Origin: a virus
DNA: 64,000 bases
IMG/VR virus record: IMGVR_UViG_3300045918_000214
Coordinates: 1 to 64,000 of that record
Direction: 5' to 3' (one strand)
Position numbers and translations under genes: made by a program. This document shows positions 7,420-16,176 of this stretch, piece by piece. The notes under the pieces were generated by a model, which saw only the letters and a program-made list of their open reading frames with translations, searched no databases and was not told where the DNA came from. Each line of letters begins with the position of its first letter. Position 1 is the stretch's first letter.

Positions 7420-9075
7420 ATGGCAAATCGTGATCAAGAGATTCTAACCGCATTTAAAACACTAGGATTTTCTCCTAGGAATAATCAGGTTGAGATCATC
7501 AATAATGTAGTGTCATCTTTCTTGGATGAAAAGAAGAAGAATGTAATTCTTTGTGCAGGAACTGGTATCGGTAAGTCTATCATTGCAGCCGTTGTTGCAG
7601 AGGTTCTTAAGGTTGTGGCTGATTCCAACCTCTCTGGTATATATTTATCCTCGACCAATCAGCTGATTGACCAGTACGGGGATTCTTTCAAGCACCTTCC
7701 CGAGATGAAGTTCTTCCGTATTAAGGGTGCTCGTAACTACGGCTGTGAGTACTTCATCGAACGTGGTAACAAATTTGCGACCGGTGAGGATTGCGTCAAG
7801 ACCGAACTCTCGGACATGGAATGCAATAAGTACTGTAACAAATGCAAGTACGATCAAAATAAGAAGATCATCAACAAGACGGAAAATCTGATTACGAACT
7901 ACTCGTACTTCATGATTTCAAAGTTGAAGTCCGAACATCTCTTGGATCGGAATCTACAGGTATTTGATGAGGCCCACTTGCTCAACGATACCTTCTGCTC
8001 TCAAGTTTCTATTGATGTGTCCGTAGATTCACTGACCAAACTGTGCGAAAATCTAAACGACCTGAACGGCAAGGCTGATAATCAAAAGGCCGATCTGATC
8101 ATGTTCCGCAAAGAGATTGAACGCCACGGAATCCATATCGGAAACTACAAGGCAAAGATCAAAGAACTTCTAAACATCTACAAATCAGTTTCGGATGTTG
8201 CTAACCATCAAGCCGCTCTGATCCCAGATCTTAAGGCAAAGAACAAGGTTCGTAAAGTCGGTTCACGATTTTCTAGACTTGGGGATTTGATTGAATCATT
8301 CTTCGAGCATGACTATGACCACGTTTTTGATGACACTGTTGACAAGCAAATTTCTATCAAACCGATCTTCGTCTCGGACATGATGAGCCTTCTGCTTGGT
8401 CGTTACAATCTATTTATGTCGGCTACGATCTCAAAGGATTTTGCCAAGACAACTTTCAACCTGGCTCCAGCTGATACGGCTTACATCAATCCAGAAGAGA
8501 TCTTCCCCAAGGAAAACAAGCCAATTTTCTTCATCGGCAAAGAGAACCTGAACTATCAAAAGATGAAGGATCCTCAGACGTTCAAGGATATGGCCAAGGT
8601 AATTCAGTACATCGTAGAACATCACAAGAATGATAAGGGCATCATTCTAGTTCCCTCGTTCTATGCGTCTAGGATGCTGTCTCAGGCGATTCCAAAGTCT
8701 GTCCGATTGTTCCTACATGAACAAGGAACTAATTCGGCTGAGATCGTAGAAGAGTTTCGGAAACATAATGGCTCGGGTGTTCTCATGTCACCTTCCATCT
8801 TCGAAGGTTTGGACTTTAAGGATGATGAATCGCGGTATCAGATTATTTGTAAGACACCTTATGCATCACTCGGTGATCTGCGAGTAAAAAAGATTGCCGA
8901 TTCGTATGGAACAATTTACAAAGAGATGACTCTGTATAAAATACTCCAAGGAATCGGCAGGTCTATACGGTCTTCTGAGGATACCGCGGTAACTTATTTC
9001 CTTGATAAGTCCTCAGAAACTCTGTTCAAATCTTCCCAGAATATCTGGGTTGATAGATACGATCTTAAGCGGTAG
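7420..9075 (+). CDS. DinG/XPD-like FeS helicase
   Basis: 551-residue superfamily 2 helicase on the opposite strand to its neighbours. Start ATG 7420 follows AAAGGCC and the plus-strand promoter. Walker A is CAGTGIGKS near residue 50; four cysteines (GCEYF, GEDC, ECNKYC, KCKYD, about residues 109-145) fit the Rad3/XPD iron-sulfur pocket; DEAH (FDEAHLLND) is near residue 181; the C-terminal motif VI reads ILQGIGRSIRS near residue 505. It likely unwinds DNA or R-loops. It converges with the ClpP-like gene, overlapping 11 bases. T4 Dda is a different superfamily. Confidence 0.85.
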   Translation: MANRDQEILTAFKTLGFSPRNNQVEIINNVVSSFLDEKKKNVILCAGTGIGKSIIAAVVAEVLKVVADSNLSGIYLSSTNQLIDQYGDSFKHLPEMKFFRIKGARNYGCEYFIERGNKFATGEDCVKTELSDMECNKYCNKCKYDQNKKIINKTENLITNYSYFMISKLKSEHLLDRNLQVFDEAHLLNDTFCSQVSIDVSVDSLTKLCENLNDLNGKADNQKADLIMFRKEIERHGIHIGNYKAKIKELLNIYKSVSDVANHQAALIPDLKAKNKVRKVGSRFSRLGDLIESFFEHDYDHVFDDTVDKQISIKPIFVSDMMSLLLGRYNLFMSATISKDFAKTTFNLAPADTAYINPEEIFPKENKPIFFIGKENLNYQKMKDPQTFKDMAKVIQYIVEHHKNDKGIILVPSFYASRMLSQAIPKSVRLFLHEQGTNSAEIVEEFRKHNGSGVLMSPSIFEGLDFKDDESRYQIICKTPYASLGDLRVKKIADSYGTIYKEMTLYKILQGIGRSIRSSEDTAVTYFLDKSSETLFKSSQNIWVDRYDLKR

Positions 9076-9787
9076 GCTTTTTGGTTCTCTTCTTGAGGAC
9101 CACATCAGCCACAATTTCAGCAACATCTGCAACTTCAGGAGCCACTGGTGTCACAACTGGTGGCTTTTTAGTTTTAGGAGCTTTGTGATGAGCTGCTGCA
9201 TTTTCCTCTTGGTACTTTTGCTTGTTCTGAAGACGCTTGGCAATTTCTTTGTCATCAAACCAGAACTCTACACCCTTGTGAACATCTACAATTTCAGCTG
9301 GAGTCAAGAATCCACCATAAGTAGTCTCAAGAATCTGCTTGATCTGCTTTGTAGAGAAGTCAACGTTCGACTTGATCTGACCAGTAGATCCAAACGCGCT
9401 ATATGAAGCAGTATGAACTAGCATGTGAGCAGACTTCGTGACCATGACCTCAGCACAATTCAGTGTGATGATTGAAGCTGCTGAATGACATTTGCCCGTG
9501 ATAATTGCTCGGACAGAAGCCGATGAGGCCTTGACTGCCTCAATGATTGATAGAGCACCATCCAGATCGCCACCAGATGATCCCATGACAAAGACGAATT
9601 GGTCATATTCCTCTGCATTGTAAAGCAGATGGTTCAGCTCACGATACTTTGCAGGAGCACCAATATCTTCATCAAAGAATATTGTGTGGACGGAAACCGC
9701 TGTTCTGTGAGATTTGATCATGGATGGAAAATTATCCTGTTGTATCAATTCGATGATCTGATCGTTATCGTTATTTCTCATTTTCAT
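9065..9787 (-). CDS. ClpP-like serine protease
   Basis: 240 residues. ClpP fold motifs: GSSGGDLDGA near residue 70 (oxyanion strand), nucleophile Ser102 in GKCHSAAS, catalytic His125 in HMLVHTAS, and a TPAEIVDVHKGVEFWFDDKEI segment near residue 155. The C-terminal 45 residues are a low-complexity Pro/Lys/Val tail ending KKRTKKPTA. T4-like phages use gp21 as prohead protease; this is a distinct enzyme that may degrade host proteins or work with host ClpX. The ATG is ATGA-coupled to the preceding gene. Confidence 0.85.
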   Translation of the reverse strand: MKMRNNDNDQIIELIQQDNFPSMIKSHRTAVSVHTIFFDEDIGAPAKYRELNHLLYNAEEYDQFVFVMGSSGGDLDGALSIIEAVKASSASVRAIITGKCHSAASIITLNCAEVMVTKSAHMLVHTASYSAFGSTGQIKSNVDFSTKQIKQILETTYGGFLTPAEIVDVHKGVEFWFDDKEIAKRLQNKQKYQEENAAAHHKAPKTKKPPVVTPVAPEVADVAEIVADVVLKKRTKKPTA

Positions 9788-10455
9788 AACTTCTTTTCCT
9801 TATCGGTTAGTTTTATTAGTTCTTTCATCCACTTGACTGATGGTTCTATGAATACCTCGATGTTCGCACCACCTTCGACTACCATTAGAATAACCAGATC
9901 ACTTATTCTAATTCCATATCTTTCAAACACCATGCATGCATAAGCCGCGCACTGTAGGAAATAAGCATTGATGTCTTCTTTGTACTTCAGACGAGATGAA
10001 GTTTTAAAGTCAACGATTGCCAATTTTCCATCATATTCGGCTATGCAATCTACTGTCCCTGCCAAACCTATCATCTTTGAGTACATTTGGTGTTCTAGCA
10101 CAAAGACATTATCTACATGCTCTTCCAAATGCTTTTTCATGGTAAGAAAATCTTGTTTGTAAAACATAGAGATGTCAGACCATTCCCTATTTAGGAGGAG
10201 GTTCTCACAAGCAAGGTGAATTGCAGTCCCACGAGTAGCGGCAGCTTTAGTAATCCTATCTGCTTCCTTGTGTCCTACAGCTTCTCTCCAAGCAGCAATG
10301 CTTTCTTTCCCGGTGCTAAATTGACCCACGAAGGAAGTAACTGATCTGTACTTATTTCCTTCTGGGTCAAAATAATATCTAATAGGCCCAGAATCATCTC
10401 GCACGAGTTCAAAATTCTGGGGTTTCACATTTTCATAACGAATAAAGTTTTTCAT
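9784..10455 (-). CDS. PD-(D/E)XK exonuclease
   Basis: 223 residues. RGTAIHLACENLL near residue 75 (helix with catalytic His), GTVDCIAEYDGKLAIVDFKTS near residue 135 holds the D...D-x-K active site, followed by the QCAAYACMV helix. This is the RecB/Cas4-like nuclease module found in many phages as a recombination exonuclease. N-terminal YYFDPEGNKYRSVTSFVGQ matches phage homologues. Coupled to the ClpP-like gene. Confidence 0.85.
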   Translation of the reverse strand: MKNFIRYENVKPQNFELVRDDSGPIRYYFDPEGNKYRSVTSFVGQFSTGKESIAAWREAVGHKEADRITKAAATRGTAIHLACENLLLNREWSDISMFYKQDFLTMKKHLEEHVDNVFVLEHQMYSKMIGLAGTVDCIAEYDGKLAIVDFKTSSRLKYKEDINAYFLQCAAYACMVFERYGIRISDLVILMVVEGGANIEVFIEPSVKWMKELIKLTDKEKKL

Positions 10456-10456
10456 G

Positions 10457-11035
10457 TTAGTCCGAAAAAGTTCTAATTTTCCAAATATCTTCTAAAGGTC
10501 CAGATTGTGAAATTGGAAATATTGTACATTCAGTTAATTTCTTATGAGTTGTAAATTCATTGAAATGGTGCGCATCAGAAGAAGATGAAGTATTGCTATA
10601 ACTAGTTGGAGTTGAGACATTATATCCATGTTTCCTAGCTAATGCTTTTGCAATTCTATGGTAGTGATCAAACATTCCATTCTCATTATGCCCCACAATT
10701 CTAACAGAATGTCCTTGATCCATCAATCCTTTTGCATGATGAAACATCGTGGCAACAAATCTTGGGTTAGGTTTGTCTGAGTGTAACATAGTGCCGGTGA
10801 TATTTCTTACATCGTGATGAATTTCATAAGCACCTTTTCTTTTAAAAGATGTCAAACTACCATGAGTTTTTGGATCACCACCTAGTTCATATTCATGGTA
10901 ATCTGTCACCCCAGCACTTTTCATTGCTTCATGATCCATTTTTGGAAATACTTCTTTCTTTTCGTGTGGTGCATCAAAAGATTCTAGAAGTATTGTAGCT
11001 TCATTTATTTTTTCTAGATAGGTTTTAAATCTCAT
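10457..11035 (-). CDS. Putative packaged protein with capsid-targeting N-terminus
   Basis: 192 residues from the internal ATG at 11035, which sits 4 bases after the phoH stop (the longer frame overlaps it). The start MRFKTYLEKINEA resembles capsid-targeting sequences of T4 internal proteins, with an (I/L)-x-E cleavage site INE before Ala. The rest has many histidines and a domain (FVATMFHHAKGLMDQGHSVR) reminiscent of a fold for sorting or modifying, not recognised. Inferred to be packed into the prohead and processed by the prohead protease. Confidence 0.6.
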   Translation of the reverse strand: MRFKTYLEKINEATILLESFDAPHEKKEVFPKMDHEAMKSAGVTDYHEYELGGDPKTHGSLTSFKRKGAYEIHHDVRNITGTMLHSDKPNPRFVATMFHHAKGLMDQGHSVRIVGHNENGMFDHYHRIAKALARKHGYNVSTPTSYSNTSSSSDAHHFNEFTTHKKLTECTIFPISQSGPLEDIWKIRTFSD

Positions 11036-11039
11036 AAGT

Positions 11040-11858
11040 CTATAGTCCAAGTTTCTCACATGCCATAATCCAGCTCTTAACGAATGCCGATCTTACGATG
11101 TCGTCGGTAGTAAATCGGAATGATCTAAACTCTGGCATTAGCCGGGTAGCAGATAGGAAGTCTCTGAAACCGGATACGTCGTTCTTTGACTTTATCAAGT
11201 CATCCTGCTTACCATCACCACAGCAGATAAGAATTGTGTTCTCACCGACACGGGAAATAACAGTAGAAATTTCATGCCAGTTCAAATCCTGGATTTCATC
11301 TACAAGTACAATAGCATCTCGGAACGTTGTGCCGCGTAGGAAAGAAGATGACATGAATTCAATCTTGCCAGTTTCCTTCAGCTTCTCATAAGCATGCTTG
11401 TTGTTTGTAAGTTCCGCGCAGATTTGTACGTACGGCATTTCATATACAGCCATCTTCTCATCCAAGTCACCTGGTAAGAATCCCATGTCCCGAGTAGGAA
11501 CAGAAGATCGTACGATGATTAATTTCTTGAATCTTGAGTCCTGATATAGAATCTCAAGCAGTGCAAAATACACGGCCATAAAGCTCTTACCAGTTCCTAC
11601 TGTACCATGGAGGATATATCCATCGGCATCACCATTCTCCCAAGCTTGGAAGAAACATTTCTGTGTCTCTGTTAGGGGTGACAATTTCTTAATGTCAGCC
11701 AGTTTAACCATTTTGCCAGCATTAGGTAATACCTTCGCTGTCATCTCATTTATCAGTTCTTTTTCTAATTGTTTCTGTTGTCGAACAAGCCGTTTTGCTG
11801 TACGTTCGGTTTGTGTTGATGATGATACTTTCCGCGGTGTTACTGGTGCTCTGGCCAT
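11040..11858 (-). CDS. phoH: PhoH-like ATPase
   Basis: 272 residues. LTETQKCFFQAW (Q motif) near residue 60, Walker A GTVGTGKS near residue 85, RSSVPTRDMGFLPGDLDEK (hallmark of PhoH) near residue 115, Walker B IVLVDEIQDL near residue 187 and GDGKQDDL. PhoH-like proteins are common in marine and freshwater myoviruses; biochemical role is ATPase/possible helicase or RNase activity. Confidence 0.92.
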   Translation of the reverse strand: MARAPVTPRKVSSSTQTERTAKRLVRQQKQLEKELINEMTAKVLPNAGKMVKLADIKKLSPLTETQKCFFQAWENGDADGYILHGTVGTGKSFMAVYFALLEILYQDSRFKKLIIVRSSVPTRDMGFLPGDLDEKMAVYEMPYVQICAELTNNKHAYEKLKETGKIEFMSSSFLRGTTFRDAIVLVDEIQDLNWHEISTVISRVGENTILICCGDGKQDDLIKSKNDVSGFRDFLSATRLMPEFRSFRFTTDDIVRSAFVKSWIMACEKLGL

Positions 11859-11873
11859 TATTTTCCCTTTAAG

Positions 11874-12149
11874 TTATAAGAAAGTCGAAGTGTGATTTAG
11901 CTGTGATCCTGCTGCTTGTTTATGGATTTTGTTTAGAACTTCTTTGAAGCCGGCCGGGATGGCGCGGCCATACGAACCTGGAACAGTGGTAGAATAACCT
12001 ACCAGCGGTGCAGACAATAAGCGTGATAGTTTACCCACTTCAGAGCAATAGGGGCAGACATCAGCTTCTACATTGTCGCGGTCATCCATTCGTTTGGATT
12101 GCTCACATGCTTGATTGCAATTTGAGCAGTGGTAGTCATAGAGTGCCAT
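11874..12149 (-). CDS. FmdB-type zinc ribbon protein
   Basis: 91 residues. Opens MALYDYHCSNCNQACE and CPYCSE, a CxxC...CxxC zinc ribbon of the FmdB regulatory family, with SRLLSAP typical of that family. The C-terminal half contains GRAIPAGFKEVLNKIHKQAAG. In phages these small proteins are often next to structural or terminase genes; function unknown. Confidence 0.7.
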   Translation of the reverse strand: MALYDYHCSNCNQACEQSKRMDDRDNVEADVCPYCSEVGKLSRLLSAPLVGYSTTVPGSYGRAIPAGFKEVLNKIHKQAAGSQLNHTSTFL

Positions 12150-12375
12150 TTTTCTTCTTTTCTTTTAAGATTGTGTTGGTCTTTTCTATTTTGTACAAAA
12201 TATTGTACATCTCGGTTGGGACTAAAATCAAAGTGAAACACAATGATAGTATAGCCGCAACCAGGTGAGCAATTATTGCCGGTACGATAAGAATTAAAGT
12301 ACAGACAAATATTTTGAACTGAGAATAGGCCGACAATTTTTGATTATCTAGCATATTTCTAGTTATCTGGATCAT
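12136..12375 (-). CDS. Small membrane protein
   Basis: 79 residues with one long hydrophobic stretch (about residues 23-52, FVCTLILIVPAIIAHLVAAI onward) that could form two short membrane helices, and a Lys-rich C-terminus. ATGA-coupled to the upstream gene and overlapping the zinc ribbon gene by 14 bases. Could be holin-like, but nothing specific is seen. Confidence 0.65.
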   Translation of the reverse strand: MIQITRNMLDNQKLSAYSQFKIFVCTLILIVPAIIAHLVAAILSLCFTLILVPTEMYNILYKIEKTNTILKEKKKNGTL

Positions 12376-12671
12376 GCAAGAGCGATCTTCGTTGGTGGTA
12401 CAATGATCTTCTTGAAGCGTTCATTGTAGTGGTTTAGCAATTCCTCAGATGGGAAAGCAATACCTGTGACAGAAGATGGAACGGCAAATCCGGCTTCCTT
12501 ATCTGCATACGGCATGAATTCCAAAAGTCCCATACGACCTTGACCGCGTTCATCTACGTCCGTTACCAGCTGTAGAATATCACGGCAGATGTATGAACCT
12601 GGGTTCTCTGCTACGGTCGCTAGGATTTCTGTGCCGTCGATTAGTTTCAAAATTACTACTTGAGTTTCCAT
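12372..12671 (-). CDS. Sm-like fold hypothetical protein
   Basis: 99 residues starting METQVVILKLIDGTEILATV, a beta-hairpin followed by GSYICRDILQL and QGRMGLLEFMPYAD: the pattern of LSm-like phage proteins in T4 relatives. The protein encoded at 58497-58913 has the same layout, so this window carries two. May bind RNA; unproven. Confidence 0.6.
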   Translation of the reverse strand: METQVVILKLIDGTEILATVAENPGSYICRDILQLVTDVDERGQGRMGLLEFMPYADKEAGFAVPSSVTGIAFPSEELLNHYNERFKKIIVPPTKIALA

Positions 12672-12673
12672 TT

Positions 12674-12835
12674 TTAATTCTCACTTTCATCATAAGGGGT
12701 TTTATCTATCGTTTGGATGTCTTCACATCCTTTACACTTGAGGCCGAAACAGATGTAGCCATCTTCTTTCCAGGTTATGACATCAACTTTATTTCTGCCG
12801 AATATGTGTAAAATTTTATGGATCAGTTTTTGCAT
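12674..12835 (-). CDS. Small Cys-containing protein
   Basis: 53 residues from ATG 12835; the frame upstream lies inside a terminator hairpin. Sequence MQKLIHKILHIFG then strands around WKEDGYICFGLKCKGC (CxxC near residue 39). Possibly metal binding. No RBS is obvious. Confidence 0.5.
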   Translation of the reverse strand: MQKLIHKILHIFGRNKVDVITWKEDGYICFGLKCKGCEDIQTIDKTPYDESEN

Positions 12836-12839
12836 AGCT

Positions 12840-12871
12840 AAAAAGGGATCGGACTGTATCAATCCGATCCC
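12840..12871 (-). terminator. Intrinsic terminator
   Basis: Perfect 9-bp stem GGGATCGGA/TCCGATCCC (12871-12845) followed on the minus strand by T5. Ends the 12914-13150 transcript. Confidence 0.85.
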
Positions 12872-12913
12872 TTCAGGTTTAGTTTTGATTGATACAAAAC
12901 TATTTATGTGACA

Positions 12914-13150
12914 TTACATGTAGGCACGAGGTCCTGCAACAGAAAAGGCCATAGCGATCATGCGAGCCGATGGCTTACCAACCTTGTATGTAGTACCTTC
13001 AGCGGCACGACGAGTATAGATGCAAGCACCATCACGGCGCAGACGCGAAACAACCTTGGAAGGCGAAGCGACACCAAGCAGTTGAAGCTCGTGAACGGTA
13101 ACACCGGTCTGGGTTGATGCAAGTTGGAGAGTGAATTGTTTCTGGTTCAT
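12914..13150 (-). CDS. Helix-turn-helix type protein
   Basis: 78 residues. VTVHELQLLGVASPSKVVSRLRRDGACIYTRR (residues 18-49) has the layout of the phage winged-helix family that reads 'alpha-turn-alpha, R-x-LRR-x-G-x-x-I'. Basic, and monocistronic between two terminators (13183-13220 upstream, 12840-12871 downstream), so independently controlled. Possible DNA-binding regulator or packaging accessory. Confidence 0.65.
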   Translation of the reverse strand: MNQKQFTLQLASTQTGVTVHELQLLGVASPSKVVSRLRRDGACIYTRRAAEGTTYKVGKPSARMIAMAFSVAGPRAYM

Positions 13151-13182
13151 CGGATTTCCTAAAATAATAAATGATGCTTTTC

Positions 13183-13220
13183 AAAAACGGGGTATGATTA
13201 AGCAACAAAATCGTACCCCG
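13183..13220 (-). terminator. Terminator of gene 32
   Basis: Stem CGGGGTA/TACCCCG (13220-13214 with 13194-13188) followed by T5 on the minus strand, directly after the gp32 stop. Confidence 0.85.
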
Positions 13221-13225
13221 AATCT

Positions 13226-14128
13226 TTAGTCGTTAACTAGAGAATTGAAGAAAGCAGTTTCGTCTTCGTCATCTGCTTGTACAACTGGTGGAGCCTTTGG
13301 CTTAGCGGCAGGTTTTGCAGCCTTTGCTGGAGCCGGAGCTTCTTCTGCAATCTTAGACAATTCATCAAGTTCCTTGTCATAGTCAGCAGCAGGTGTAGAA
13401 CGTGGAGCATCCTGACCTGTAACCCAGAGGAATTTCTTCTTGAGTTCTTCGGGAGTCTTGAACTTATCAGCAGTCACTTCATCTTCCAAACGGTAGCAAA
13501 GTGCCAGGACTTCATCGATGCGTTTCTTACCACCAGCAATTGATTTCTTGCTAGAGAACTTGGAAGTATCGTAGTTAGGGAAGTTTGCAACAATGGTCAT
13601 GCGAAGAAGGAAATCTGCACCAGCTTCTGGGTCAAACACGTTGATTGGTTCTTCACCAAGATCCTCGTCAGGCTTTGCAGCAGACACGATCTTATCAAAG
13701 ATTTTCTTACCGTACTTGAATTTGAAAACCTTACCTTCATTCTCTGGATTCTCTTGGTCTTTGATAACCAGGATATTCGAGATGTAGTTGAGTTTACGAC
13801 CACGAGCGGATACGATCTTCTTGTTTTCATCCAGACCAGTATTCCACAGCTCACGGTTCACTTCAGCAATGTAGTCTTGTTGACCCAAAGTAGAGAGCGA
13901 GTTTTCAATGTACCAACGGTTGGTGCTTGGATCTTTGAAAGAGTGAGTATAAAGACGCACAAACGGAATGTCAGTGATTTCTTTATTTGGAAGGAATCGG
14001 ATTACAGCGGAACCATTTCCTGCCTTGTCCTTGGTCAATCTCCAATAGGTTTCGGAGCCTTCATTATAATTTTTCTTTTTTGCCGTTACTGAGTCAATCT
14101 GAGTAAGGAGGGATTCGAAGTTCATCAT
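13226..14128 (-). CDS. 32: ssDNA-binding protein gp32
   Basis: 300 residues, the T4 size class. N-terminal cooperativity region (residues 1-20), YWRLTKDKAGNGSAVIRFLP and FVRLYTHSFKDPSTNRWYIENS match gp32 OB-fold segments; acidic tail ends DDEDETAFFNSLVND after a Pro/Ala/Lys linker. The His-x-Cys3 zinc site of T4 gp32 is absent: no cysteine cluster occurs in the central region. Own promoter (14216-14243) and terminator. Start could be Met2. Coats ssDNA in replication and recombination. Confidence 0.95.
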   Translation of the reverse strand: MMNFESLLTQIDSVTAKKKNYNEGSETYWRLTKDKAGNGSAVIRFLPNKEITDIPFVRLYTHSFKDPSTNRWYIENSLSTLGQQDYIAEVNRELWNTGLDENKKIVSARGRKLNYISNILVIKDQENPENEGKVFKFKYGKKIFDKIVSAAKPDEDLGEEPINVFDPEAGADFLLRMTIVANFPNYDTSKFSSKKSIAGGKKRIDEVLALCYRLEDEVTADKFKTPEELKKKFLWVTGQDAPRSTPAADYDKELDELSKIAEEAPAPAKAAKPAAKPKAPPVVQADDEDETAFFNSLVND

Positions 14129-14215
14129 TTTAATAGCCTTTTTAAAGTAATTTGCACATTAATTGTAGTCGCAATGTGACGGAATCGACAACTTATTTAA
14201 TCAAAGCATAGTACT

Positions 14216-14243
14216 ATTCTATCAAAATAGAAAGAAAAGTAAA
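14216..14243 (-). promoter_or_regulatory. Promoter of gene 32
   Basis: TTTACT, 16-bp spacer, TAGAAT at 14221-14216 on the minus strand. Confidence 0.7.
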
Positions 14244-14260
14244 ATATATTTTGACCCAGC

Positions 14261-14282
14261 AAAAAGAGGCCGAAGCCTCTTT
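14261..14282 (-). terminator. Terminator of the TROVE-like gene
   Basis: Stem AAAGAGGC-TTCG-GCCTCTTT with UUCG loop and trailing T tract, 3 bases after the stop codon at 14285. Confidence 0.88.
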
Positions 14283-14284
14283 AG

Positions 14285-15697
14285 TTACAGATCGTAACGT
14301 GTCTGCATCACAGCCTTCAGCATGATAGCTTCAGGTGTAAAGTTATCCATATCTCCGGACAGCACAGCCGAAGCAATTGCTGGGGAGAATCCAGATACCA
14401 GAGCGGCTCCTGACTTATCAAATGCTACAGGAACATTTGAATGCGCATTCAGATTCCAGAACACGATGTTAGGAACCTTGTAACCAGCTTCCTCGTACTT
14501 CCGAGTGATCATCTGCATGGCAGAATCATCACACTCCACACATTCGTTAAATTGCATATCTGAAAACAGAATTAATGTTTCTGGCATATCAGCAGCAGGA
14601 ACCTTGTTCGCAGTTGCAGTAGACAGAATCTTTGCAAAAGCGGCATGCAGATTAGTGCTCATTGACCAGTCAGTAGCAACCATTTGGTCGATCTTTTGGT
14701 TGATGTTACCCTTCAAATGAACTAGTTGTGGCTTCTCAGAGAAGGTCAGCATACAATCCTTAAAAGGACCGACATTCTTATCTGCAAAGTACAGACCCAG
14801 AGAGACTGAGATTTCCAGACAAGTTGTAGTACCCTTCTTACCGGCCTTGCAGGTCATAGAACCAGACACGTCCACAAGTGGAAGTACCTTAGCATCACCG
14901 ACATAGTTTGGCAGAGCAGCCCATTGAGCTTCAATCACATCAAGTTCTTGCTTATCCCAAGTTTGGGCATAACCAGAAATGCGACCCTTCAGCACGTCAT
15001 GTGGAAAAATAGCGGAAGCATTGATCTTCGCACCATCTTCACCCTTGACCAACTTGGTGATGTATTCACCATAGGTAGTACCATGGCGACCAAACGCCTT
15101 CTTGTACCGAGCATGAGCTACGGATGGAACATGAGAGTAGTTGATCTGATCCCAGTTACCAGCACACATTTGTTGCTCAACGGTAGTAGACAGAGTCACC
15201 AACGACTTACGGAAGAACTTTGGGCTCATTCCGAAAAACTCACGGATTTCTCGAGCAAGTTCACCCTTACGTGGAGTCCACTTTGCAGCAAGTCCATTCT
15301 TGGCACGGAGAGCGTCACCCAACATAGTGAATGCAACTTCCTTCAGTGGCTTGGTCTTAAAGACAAAGAGGTCATCCCAACGACCCAACTCGGGCACCTT
15401 CTTAGCAAGAGCAATTGCTGCTTCGGGGTTGGTCTTTTCCAAATGTACCAGGACGGTACGGAAGATTTCACGTTCACCGGCACCACCACGAACGTCACGG
15501 ACCCATGCTACAATTCGTAATGCAAGATCAGAGTTTTCTGCATAGGCAGCAGTGAACTGTGGGATGATATTCTTACCGCGGCTCGCACCGATGGCAAAGA
15601 AAAGATCCACACAGGCGTTTGCGGTAGAGGCACGAGCCTTCATACCGTTGGTGGTACGGGCAACTTGGTTGTCGATTGCGATTGCGAATGCATTCAT
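14285..15697 (-). CDS. TROVE/Ro60-like protein with von Willebrand A domain
   Basis: 470 residues. N-terminal helical repeats (residues 1-270) contain NTNGMKAR-type start, WVRDVRGGAGEREIFR near residue 66 and ELGRWDDLF near residue 105, characteristic of TROVE/DUF2828 proteins. The C-terminal half is a vWA domain: VLPLVDVSGSM near residue 275 forms the DxSxS MIDAS, with a TNLHAAF threonine and LILFSDMQFNEC near residue 360 giving the remaining MIDAS acids. Ro60 family proteins form rings that bind misfolded RNA and Y RNAs. The 0.5 kb directly upstream holds tRNA-like structured RNAs, a natural candidate ligand. Confidence 0.8.
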   Translation of the reverse strand: MNAFAIAIDNQVARTTNGMKARASTANACVDLFFAIGASRGKNIIPQFTAAYAENSDLALRIVAWVRDVRGGAGEREIFRTVLVHLEKTNPEAAIALAKKVPELGRWDDLFVFKTKPLKEVAFTMLGDALRAKNGLAAKWTPRKGELAREIREFFGMSPKFFRKSLVTLSTTVEQQMCAGNWDQINYSHVPSVAHARYKKAFGRHGTTYGEYITKLVKGEDGAKINASAIFPHDVLKGRISGYAQTWDKQELDVIEAQWAALPNYVGDAKVLPLVDVSGSMTCKAGKKGTTTCLEISVSLGLYFADKNVGPFKDCMLTFSEKPQLVHLKGNINQKIDQMVATDWSMSTNLHAAFAKILSTATANKVPAADMPETLILFSDMQFNECVECDDSAMQMITRKYEEAGYKVPNIVFWNLNAHSNVPVAFDKSGAALVSGFSPAIASAVLSGDMDNFTPEAIMLKAVMQTRYDL

Positions 15698-15722
15698 GAT
15701 ATTCTCTCTTTCATTAATAAAC

Positions 15723-15799
15723 AGGTTAAAACTATTTCACGGCATAGCTGCCTTCTTTGAAGCCGGAACCCCGGCAATGTGTTTTGCTGAACTTAACCT
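15723..15799 (-). ncRNA. 77-nt tRNA-like RNA upstream of the TROVE-like gene
   Basis: Closed by a perfect 7-bp acceptor-like helix AGGTTAA/TTAACCT (15799-15793 with 15729-15723). Inside, in order: the GTTCAGCA motif, a 5-bp GCCGG/CCGGC hairpin, CTTC/GAAG and GGCA/TGCC hairpins. Ends 26 bases before the ATG of the TROVE-like gene. No anticodon or T arm is visible, so not a functional tRNA. Confidence 0.55.
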
Positions 15800-16021
15800 A
15801 ATTCTACAGGATGGTGTGGAGTTGAAATTTATTTTCTGGTTGTCACATTAGGGAATAATCCCGTCATCCACAAACAACCCTATCAACAGTTCATGTTGCC
15901 TAGCAAATGTAAGTTTTCTACCACTTGCAATATAGCTGGTACTTTGCCAGCCTATCTATTCCTTCTGTGTCCGCATATTTCTACACGGATAAAGTATTCC
16001 TACCACATTCTATAGCAATAG

Positions 16022-16050
16022 CCGAATTTTTAAATGCTGAACTCATCCTA
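16022..16050 (-). ncRNA. Partial tRNA-like RNA element
   Basis: Minus strand carries AGGATGAGTTCAGCA, the same opening motif as the RNAs at 15799, 27320 and 27389. A GU-containing partner strand lies near 15985, giving a weaker 62-nt structure. Nothing else is seen in 15800-16020. Confidence 0.35.
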
Positions 16051-16060
16051 GAATCACAAC

Positions 16061-16176
16061 GGGATAGTTGTTATAGACTTTTTACAAGATCTAGAGCTTG
16101 TTTGTTTCAGAATCCGGAGTTTGTTGTCCGGGTATCTTGAAACGTCCTTTAAGTTTTAAGTTGCAGAACCTATCCC
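16061..16176 (-). ncRNA. 116-nt tRNA-like RNA
   Basis: Closed by perfect GGGATAG/CTATCCC (16176-16170 with 16067-16061). Internal stem GTTTCA/TGAAAC encloses a CCGGA/TCCGG hairpin; a second CAAG/CTTG hairpin follows. Opens with GTTCTGCA, similar to the GTTCAGCA of the neighbouring elements. Confidence 0.55.

Noticed and set aside
12674-12862. Longer start for the 12674 gene
   Set aside because: The extra codons begin with TTG inside a terminator stem; ATG 12835 is preferred.
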